Assembly (NCBI GenBank): GCA_002308635.1
Contig: DBWG01000040.1
Span: 1-12,889, forward strand
Length of the DNA: 12,889 nt
Direction of reading: 5' to 3'
Source of the DNA: Ruminococcaceae bacterium UBA1244
Lineage (GTDB): Bacteria > Bacillota > Clostridia > Oscillospirales > Acutalibacteraceae
The position numbers and the translations under genes are program-made. Of this stretch, positions 8,049-12,889 are shown piece after piece (positions within the stretch are counted from its first letter, which is position 1; each line of letters starts with the position of its first letter). The notes under the pieces are model-generated. The model was not told where the DNA came from, made no database searches, and worked only from the letters and a program-made list of their open reading frames with translations.

Positions 8049-8081
8049 TTTATCGGGCGTGGTTTGTCAGCGTCCGATAAA
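8049..8081 (+). promoter_or_regulatory. Stable hairpin in the 5' leader of the TasA/beta-helix mRNA
   Basis: TTTATCGGGCG (8049-8059) pairs with CGTCCGATAAA (8071-8081) over 11 bp with one G-U, around an 11-nt loop. It lies at the expected 5' end of the transcript and leaves the AAGGAGG site (8095-8101) free. No U-run follows directly, so it looks more like an mRNA-stabilising or regulatory structure than an attenuator. Confidence 0.6.
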
Positions 8082-8109
8082 AAATTATTTTGAAAAGGAG
8101 GAAATACAA

Positions 8110-10119
8110 ATGACAAAGAAAGTAAGAGTCACTAAGCGCTCGATAGTTGCGAGTTTTCTGGCTCTGGCTGTCTGCGTATCCATGCTGGTCGGAACATCTT
8201 ATGCATGGTTTACTGACAGCGTGACAAGCTCAGGCAACATCATCAAATCCGGTAAGCTGGATATTGAGATGTCCTGGAAAGACGGAAAAGAAGATCCAGA
8301 AGAAACAGATGGCTGGCAGGATGCTTCAACAGGTGCTATCTTCAAAGACGATGTTCTCTGGGAACCCGGCTTTGTACAGGTTCGCCACATCAACATCAGG
8401 AATGTAGGCAATCTTGCACTGCATTATAAGTTCGCTATCGTTCCGAACGGTGAACTTAAAAGAAACGATAATGGTAAAACCTTAGCAGAGGCTATTGATG
8501 TTTACTATTTCGACCCCGCACAGAAGATCGCTGACCGTACAGATATTGCCGATCTTGAACCCATCGGTACTCTGTCACAGGTTCTTGATAATATTGCAGG
8601 TGCAGAAAACACGGCTGAGGGCAACCTTCTTCCCAAAGAAGAAGGCAAGGATCAGGATACTGTAACTATCGTTCTCAAGATGCGTGAGGGCGTAGGCAAC
8701 GAGTATCAGGATATGACACTCGGAACAGACTTCTCCATACAGGTTCTTGCAACTCAGTTTACTTATGAAAAGGATACTTTTGATGATCAGTATGACAAGG
8801 ATGCTGACGGAACACCTGACAATGAGGAATGGCCTTATGAGAAGGTCGGCACAGCAACAGCTGCTGATGCAGCACAGAATCTTGATGTAGCGGCTGGTAA
8901 TATCACAGTTACTGTTCCTGCGGCTGCTCTTGCAGAAGGCGACAAGTTTGAACTGCTTGTTGGCAACATGGAGCAGGATACTGTCAACGGCACCACAACT
9001 ATGAACTTTGACCTTAAGCTCAGAAGAAACGGCGCTCTCGTAGAAGAGAAAGACGGCATAGAGTATACCGTATCTATGCAGGTAGGAAATGGACTCAACA
9101 TTATCTCTCTTAAACACAACGGAGAGGATGTAGCAGGTTATACCTATAATGCAGAAACAGGAATCCTGACATTTACCGTCAGCCATTTCAGCCCATTTAC
9201 TCTGACCTATGGCAAAATGCAGGCATTCGTTGAGAATGAAGAAGCGGCAGCTGAGATCATAAATACTATCAACAATGGTAATTATGCGGTTGCAAAAGAC
9301 AGCGAGGATAAAGAACCCGCTGTAGTAGGTCTTGCTTCGGGTACTTACAAAGAGCCTATTGTTATAAAACAGTATCCTCAGACTGATCTTGCCAACCCGG
9401 CTCAGTCGTTGACCGATCCGGCAGAATCCAATATCATAGAGTTTGTTGGAACAGGTAATACTGTTATTGAAGGCGATGTAGCGGTTTATGGTTCTTTTAA
9501 CGGTCAGTCGAGCAATACCGGTGACTTCAAGGGCGACGGTAAGATAATCTTCAAGAATCTTGTGTTTGACAATGCCGAAGAGTTGACAGCTGTTGAAGAA
9601 ACAGATGGAGATGCTGTTCAGATAGCACTTTTAAACGGTGTCAAGACTGTTGTTTTTGAGGATTGTACTTTCAAAAATGCTACTCATATCACAATCGGCA
9701 ACGGTGGAAAGGGCCACAGCGGTTATATAACCTTCAAGGGATGTACGTTTGAAAATGCTGCTTGTATTTCCGGCTATTGCTACAACCTGTTGATTGAGGA
9801 CTGCCAGGGTAATGTTGACTCCGGTCACGGCAAGGGCTTCGTCAATATCCAGAGCAGCGGTAAGGTAACCGTTAAGGATTGTAACATCAACCTCGGAAAA
9901 GGTGCGTATGCATTCAGAACTACTAATAACATGAGTGCAGTGATCGAAGTTATCAATTCGACATTTACTGCTGATGAAGACAGCACTGCACCGATCGCGG
10001 TTCTCAGAGGTACAAACGGCAGATTGAGCTTCACAAATTGTGATCTCTTTACAAAAAATGTAGATTTCAAGAACAGTGCTACGGTTGATCAGATAAGTTT
10101 TGTTTATCCTCAGGATTAA
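8110..10119 (+). CDS. TasA/camelysin-type secreted protein with C-terminal beta-helix domain
   Basis: The 669-residue product starts at ATG 8110, 8 nt after AAGGAGG; the in-frame GTG at 8059 lies in the leader hairpin. The N-terminus is a SipW-type signal peptide (about 1-32) with probable cleavage SYA/WFTDS, followed by SGNIIKSGKLDIEM as in TasA/CalY (camelysin) proteins. The TasA-like domain (about 33-235) contains LWEPGFVQVRHINIRNVGN. A second beta-rich domain covers about 255-370, ending VSHFSPFTLTYG. Residues about 400-665 look like a right-handed parallel beta-helix, with repeated short strands such as VVFEDCTFKNA, ITFKGCTFENA and VTVKDCNINLG. There is no LPXTG signal or C-terminal membrane segment, so it should be released or built into a matrix or fibre. 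The matching signal peptidase is encoded convergently just downstream. The helix could bind or act on glycans, but no catalytic site can be assigned. Confidence 0.88.
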   Translation: MTKKVRVTKRSIVASFLALAVCVSMLVGTSYAWFTDSVTSSGNIIKSGKLDIEMSWKDGKEDPEETDGWQDASTGAIFKDDVLWEPGFVQVRHINIRNVGNLALHYKFAIVPNGELKRNDNGKTLAEAIDVYYFDPAQKIADRTDIADLEPIGTLSQVLDNIAGAENTAEGNLLPKEEGKDQDTVTIVLKMREGVGNEYQDMTLGTDFSIQVLATQFTYEKDTFDDQYDKDADGTPDNEEWPYEKVGTATAADAAQNLDVAAGNITVTVPAAALAEGDKFELLVGNMEQDTVNGTTTMNFDLKLRRNGALVEEKDGIEYTVSMQVGNGLNIISLKHNGEDVAGYTYNAETGILTFTVSHFSPFTLTYGKMQAFVENEEAAAEIINTINNGNYAVAKDSEDKEPAVVGLASGTYKEPIVIKQYPQTDLANPAQSLTDPAESNIIEFVGTGNTVIEGDVAVYGSFNGQSSNTGDFKGDGKIIFKNLVFDNAEELTAVEETDGDAVQIALLNGVKTVVFEDCTFKNATHITIGNGGKGHSGYITFKGCTFENAACISGYCYNLLIEDCQGNVDSGHGKGFVNIQSSGKVTVKDCNINLGKGAYAFRTTNNMSAVIEVINSTFTADEDSTAPIAVLRGTNGRLSFTNCDLFTKNVDFKNSATVDQISFVYPQD

Positions 10120-10160
10120 TTGTTATTGAACGCAATTTTTTGTAACTCTATTTCTTTCAT

Positions 10161-10194
10161 GCCGCCGCAGAGTAAGATCTGCGGCGGCTTTTCC
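10161..10194 (+). terminator. Rho-independent terminator of the TasA/beta-helix gene
   Basis: GCCGCCGCAG (10161-10170) pairs perfectly with CTGCGGCGGC (10179-10188) around an 8-nt loop, followed by TTTTCC. It lies 41 nt after the stop codon. Confidence 0.88.
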
Positions 10195-10216
10195 TATTAG
10201 ACAAGGGTAATCAAAC

Positions 10217-10260
10217 AAAAAGAATGTCTGCTGTCACGAGGACAACAGACATTCTTTTTT
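10217..10260. terminator. Bidirectional terminator between the convergent genes
   Basis: AAGAATGTCTGCTGTC pairs with GACAACAGACATTCTT with one mismatch. The stem is flanked by A-runs on the left and T-runs on the right (10255-10260), so it has a U-tract on either strand. It directly adjoins the stop codon of the minus-strand signal peptidase (10259-10261) and probably also catches read-through from the plus strand. Confidence 0.85.
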
Positions 10261-10921
10261 ATATATAGGGAGTGTTACCGGCTGTTTCATCAGATGACGG
10301 CTCTGAGCTTTGGGAACTGTCTCCGGCAGTTTCTGCGGTGTTTTCATTATCAGACGAAACGGGACAGGATTTGAGCTTTAGCTGTTCGATCTCCTTTTGG
10401 ATAAGCTCAAGGTCGCTTTTGCGCCGTTTCTTTTCCTTCTTGTAGGAGCGTTCCGTAATGAAAATGAATATTATCAGCACCAAAAGAACAAACAGCGGAT
10501 TCTGGAGTATGTTTACAATATTTCCGAAGCCCGGAATGATCTTTACAACTTTGCCCTTTATGCGGCTGGATTCGAGCGGAGGATCATTGATGTTGTTTGC
10601 ATCGCCCTTTGTTACCATGATGTTTTTTTCGGTGTCTATGGAAACGAGCCTGTGGGTGACGAGGTCGTTTTGTGAATCAACAAAGGTGACCATGTCGCCC
10701 GGCTCATAGGAATCACATTCCTTGACGATAAGCAGATCATTGACATCAAGCGCCGGGCTCATGCTGCCCGAAAGAACTACAGCATATCCATATCCGCCAA
10801 GCATCGGCAGCTGTTCGTGCATAACGAACTTTGCGTTTATTATATAGAGATTGCCGCCGATGAGGATGGACATGAACAGATATGCAAGTATGCGCCCGGT
10901 TATTTTTAATGCCTTTTTCAT
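10259..10921 (-). CDS. sipW: SipW-type (ER-type) signal peptidase I
   Basis: This membrane serine protease would remove signal peptides from TasA-like proteins. It has 220 residues. An N-terminal membrane segment (about 10-30) precedes the catalytic Ser53 in LSGSMSP. His90 in VTHRLV stands where bacterial P-type enzymes have lysine, which marks the archaeal/ER-type SipW group. GDANNIND (106-113) carries the conserved acidic residues. A second membrane segment (about 142-156) leads into a basic, charged and probably coiled stretch (158-185), then an acidic Ser/Thr-rich tail to the end; this tail is long compared with the catalytic core and is presumably cytoplasmic. The start codon overlaps the stop of the upstream TasA-like gene (ATGA, 10918-10921), with AGGAAGG 7 nt upstream, so the two are coupled. 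Substrates are inferred from the three TasA-like genes around it. Confidence 0.93.
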   Translation of the reverse strand: MKKALKITGRILAYLFMSILIGGNLYIINAKFVMHEQLPMLGGYGYAVVLSGSMSPALDVNDLLIVKECDSYEPGDMVTFVDSQNDLVTHRLVSIDTEKNIMVTKGDANNINDPPLESSRIKGKVVKIIPGFGNIVNILQNPLFVLLVLIIFIFITERSYKKEKKRRKSDLELIQKEIEQLKLKSCPVSSDNENTAETAGDSSQSSEPSSDETAGNTPYI

Positions 10922-11799
10922 ACATTGTCCTTCCTGCGCTTTTTGAATATGATAACGGCAGTAACGGACACAACAGCCGCTGCCGCAAAGGGCACGGGAC
11001 TTGTGCTGTCGCCGGTCTTGACTGTATCGTCCGGCGGAACAGGCTCAGAAAACGGTTCAATAAACGGTACAAGGAATGTCATGGCTGAAATATCAACAGC
11101 CTCTGCAACGACATTGATGTTGATGTGGCAGGAGATCTCCTCGTTTACAGCGGCGTTTCCGAGCATGGTATCATATTCGTCATCGCCGTCAAAAATCCAT
11201 TCCCAGTCGAGCTGATAGTTACGCTCCTGATTACCGCCCACAACAGCGCCCTGTATGAGACGGAAGCCGTCTATATCCGTGAGAGGCGTATCGGGATAAT
11301 TTCCCGAAAGATCACGCACACGCACCTTGACAGGTATCTTGTATTTTGTATCATTGTCGCCTGTGATCTCAAGCCTGTATACAAGGTCGTCTGAGGTATC
11401 GTTTTTCAGTGAAAACGTGAATTCGTTTGATGTTCCCGGAGCGATAACATTATTTGCTTCGCCGGTGCCGTCGCTTTTCACATGGGGATCATTGTGTTCA
11501 AAGATGTTGACTTTTGAATTTGTCTGCCACAAGGAGTCGCTGTTAAAAACGTATGTCTCCTGACCGTAGAGGTTTGCGGTCGGCGGAGCGATCGTTTCTT
11601 CGGCATCAACAGAAGTATTTGCAAGACCGTGCTGTCCGGATGCAATACATATTACCATGTCCGGTTCACGGCTCTTGCTGACAGGAACCGAAATATTGAT
11701 AACAAGAACTGTAGTGATCAACACTGCGAATGCAAGAACAGCCGCAGTCAGGATAAGATAAAACGGTTTTTTTGAGGATCTGTTCTTCGTATTGACCAA
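10918..11799 (-). CDS. TasA-like protein with sortase-like C-terminal signal, uncertain start
   Basis: This extracellular protein of about 290-300 residues is encoded just upstream of sipW and overlaps it by 4 nt. An N-terminal hydrophobic segment (FYLILTAAVLAFAVL...) follows NRSSKK. The body carries NVIAPGTSNEF (about 11421-11453) and W-E-W-I-F...DTMLG (about 11158-11212), both shared with the neighbouring TasA-like gene. The last 34 residues read VKTGD, a hydrophobic stretch and FKKRRKDNV, like a cell-wall sorting signal with a non-canonical pentapeptide. Start choice is hard. The TTG at 11850 lies in the preceding terminator. The TTG at 11799 is only 1 nt from AAAGGA (about 11801-11806). 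An ACG at 11790-11788 stands where an ATG would give the best spacing and the natural N-terminus TKNRSSKK. No clear A-x-A cleavage site follows the hydrophobic segment, so the protein may stay N-terminally anchored. Its role as fibre anchor or minor subunit is inferred. Confidence 0.8.
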   Translation of the reverse strand: MVNTKNRSSKKPFYLILTAAVLAFAVLITTVLVINISVPVSKSREPDMVICIASGQHGLANTSVDAEETIAPPTANLYGQETYVFNSDSLWQTNSKVNIFEHNDPHVKSDGTGEANNVIAPGTSNEFTFSLKNDTSDDLVYRLEITGDNDTKYKIPVKVRVRDLSGNYPDTPLTDIDGFRLIQGAVVGGNQERNYQLDWEWIFDGDDEYDTMLGNAAVNEEISCHININVVAEAVDISAMTFLVPFIEPFSEPVPPDDTVKTGDSTSPVPFAAAAVVSVTAVIIFKKRRKDNV

Positions 11800-11817
11800 A
11801 TCCTTTCTGTAAGTCGA

Positions 11818-11845
11818 TTTATGGACAGATTCAGTCCATATCCAA
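11818..11845 (-). promoter_or_regulatory. Weak candidate promoter for the sortase-tailed TasA-like gene and sipW
   Basis: On the minus strand, TTGGAT (11845-11840) and CATAAA (11823-11818) are 16 nt apart. They lie just downstream of the upstream gene's terminator and before the AAAGGA site. Both boxes are poor matches; position is the main support. Confidence 0.3.
11820..11840. repeat. Perfect palindrome in the leader of the TasA-like/sipW pair
   Basis: TATGGAC (11820-11826) and GTCCATA (11834-11840) form a 7-7-7 inverted repeat. It lies between the upstream terminator and the ribosome binding site and overlaps the candidate -35/-10 region. It fits a dimeric repressor operator or a leader hairpin. 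Confidence 0.55.
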
Positions 11846-11872
11846 AACAACAGCCCCCGAAAGGAGCTGTTG
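11844..11872 (-). terminator. Terminator after the window-edge TasA-like gene
   Basis: On the minus strand CAACAGCTCC pairs with GGGGCTGTTG through 10 bp and is followed by TTTT. One pair is G-U in minus-strand RNA but a C/A mismatch in plus-strand RNA, which supports minus-strand use. It lies 36 nt after the stop at 11909. Confidence 0.82.
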
Positions 11873-11908
11873 TCTTGGTATAAACTGACGTATCAGCTGA
11901 TATTCAGT

Positions 11909-12889
11909 TTAGTCTACCTGAGTTGCGTTGATTGTGAACTCAATGCCTGTGGTCAGGTTGTAGTCTGTGCCTGCTGTGAGAGCAGCAAGAGCAGTGATGT
12001 TGTTGTCAGTATCTCTTGTGATCTTAACAACGTTGGTCTTTACTGTTTCATCAGCGAGGTCGCCGAGGATGGTATCCATGTTGTCAACAGCTGCTTTCTC
12101 ATTGTCTGTGCCGTCTGCTTTCTCGAATGCCCAAGCCCATGTGATCTTCTCGCTGTCGAGGTTCAGGGATGAAGCACCAGCAATATCGGTGTTAGCCTTT
12201 ACGGTCTTGGAAGCTGTGAGAGTATACTTGCCTGCGTTGCTATCGTCAGCTGTTGCGGTGGCAGTAGCATCAAACTGCTTTGCGATCTTTTTGGCTACAG
12301 CCTTTGCAGAGTCGGCTGCTGTTGTGCCGGCTTCGGATGTATCGCCGGAAAGAGCATAAACTACAGGGAAGTAGTCAGCATCAGTCTTAACATTTACATC
12401 GCTGAGAACGTAGTATGTTGTGTTTGCTGCGAAACTCTCTGCCTTAGCGAATGTTACATTTTCGCCGTCTACTGTTTTTGTGTAGAATGTTTCGTTTAGG
12501 TTGCTGAAGTTGTCTTCTGTTACAGCACCTTCGGGCTTCTGGACCATAACGCCGTATTCACCCTTTGCGAGGAATACGTTTTCGGTTTTGATCTCGAGGT
12601 CGAGCTTGACGTCAACCTCAGGTTTGCCTGTTACAGCAAAGCCAAGACCGTTGTCGTTCTTTGTGCCAGGTGCAACAACGTTCTCTTTGTCGATTGCGTC
12701 AACGGTAATACTGTTGCCTGTTGCTGTGAAAACAGGGGTGTTGCCGCCGTCTTTGTCCTTGTATTCAGGACCGAACAGTGAACCGTTTGCAACGATCTGA
12801 ACGCCGAACTTTGCAACTCTTGCGCTGTCTCCTGCGCTGTCACCGGTTGTGTACTTAGCCAATGTACCTGCTGTCAAACAGGTTGTCAG
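11909..12889 (-). CDS. TasA-like SipW-dependent secreted protein (5' end beyond window)
   Basis: This open frame of 326 codons runs off the window edge, so the start and most of the signal peptide are missing. The visible N-terminus, LTAGTLAKYTTGDSAGDSAR followed by VAKFGVQI, is the segment just after the hydrophobic core in a common Clostridia group of SipW-processed TasA-like proteins. The body contains NVVAPGTKND (about 12653-12682) and W-A-W-A-F...DTILG (about 12075-12147). It ends in a beta strand, IEFTINATQVD, with no sorting signal or membrane segment. The sequence is rich in Ala, Thr, Asp and Lys with very few bulky residues, as expected of a self-assembling fibre subunit. The TTG at 12877 is not a convincing start. 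It is probably the main fibre subunit, the next gene being an anchored partner; that division of labour is inference. A terminator separates the two. Confidence 0.85.
   Translation of the reverse strand: MTTCLTAGTLAKYTTGDSAGDSARVAKFGVQIVANGSLFGPEYKDKDGGNTPVFTATGNSITVDAIDKENVVAPGTKNDNGLGFAVTGKPEVDVKLDLEIKTENVFLAKGEYGVMVQKPEGAVTEDNFSNLNETFYTKTVDGENVTFAKAESFAANTTYYVLSDVNVKTDADYFPVVYALSGDTSEAGTTAADSAKAVAKKIAKQFDATATATADDSNAGKYTLTASKTVKANTDIAGASSLNLDSEKITWAWAFEKADGTDNEKAAVDNMDTILGDLADETVKTNVVKITRDTDNNITALAALTAGTDYNLTTGIEFTINATQVD

Noticed and set aside
8059..8109. Upstream GTG start for the TasA/beta-helix gene
   Set aside because: It lies in the leader hairpin without a ribosome binding site, and would bury the signal peptide behind 17 charged residues; ATG 8110 has AAGGAGG.
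8575..9186. A 203-codon minus-strand open frame
   Set aside because: It is antisense to the TasA/beta-helix gene; composition and lack of a start site mark it as a shadow.
11967..12359. A 130-codon plus-strand open frame opposite the last TasA-like gene
   Set aside because: The minus frame holds the TasA motifs; the plus frame is an Ala/Ser/Val-rich shadow of Ala/Thr/Asp-rich coding.
1..12889. CRISPR arrays, tRNA or rRNA genes, insertion sequences
   Set aside because: No regularly spaced repeats, no cloverleaf-like or rRNA-like stretches and no transposase-like frames were seen on either strand.

Overview
The window looks like a chromosomal accessory surface-structure locus from a low-to-mid GC Gram-positive Clostridia, most like gut or rumen Ruminococcus/Oscillospiraceae. 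The reasons are the LPXTG-type sorting signals, a class C sortase, Cna_B-type pilin domains, a SipW-type signal peptidase with TasA-like substrates, strong AGGAGG-type ribosome binding sites and U-tailed hairpin terminators. The assignment is from style and gene content only.

Region 1 (1-6430, plus strand) is the 3' part of a sortase-assembled pilus operon. It holds a large repeat-rich adhesin with a C-terminal Cna_B domain and MPVTG signal (5' end broken or outside the window), a major pilin backbone (LPVTG), a class C pilin-polymerising sortase, and a small minor, probably basal, pilin (IPQTG). The genes are separated by 46 nt, 14 nt and an 11-nt overlap, and end at a strong terminator near 6380-6426.

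Region 2 (6431-8000) holds a monocistronic gene for an unrecognised membrane protein with two zinc ribbons, two transmembrane segments and a Tim44-like region, behind its own extended -10 promoter.

Region 3 (8000-10200, plus strand) is one gene with a near-consensus promoter, a structured 5' leader and its own terminator. It encodes a secreted TasA/camelysin-type protein with a SipW-type signal peptide fused to a C-terminal parallel beta-helix.

Region 4 (10217-12889, minus strand, convergent with region 3) holds, in transcription order: a TasA-like protein truncated by the window end; a terminator; a second TasA-like protein with a sortase-like C-terminal signal and a problematic start codon; and a SipW-type signal peptidase overlapping it by 4 nt. 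The two minus-strand TasA-like proteins share an N-(V/I)-(V/I)-A-P-G-T motif and a W-x-W-x-F...DT-x-LG motif.

Inferred working model: SipW trims the signal peptides of the TasA-like proteins so they can build extracellular fibres, while sortase C polymerises the pilin next door. The most interesting aspects are the close placement of two different fibre-building systems, the TasA/beta-helix fusion, the sortase-tailed protein encoded with SipW, and several small anomalies: a probable frameshift in the adhesin, an ACG where a start codon is expected, a sortase lid without its usual motif, and palindromes or hairpins in leaders.
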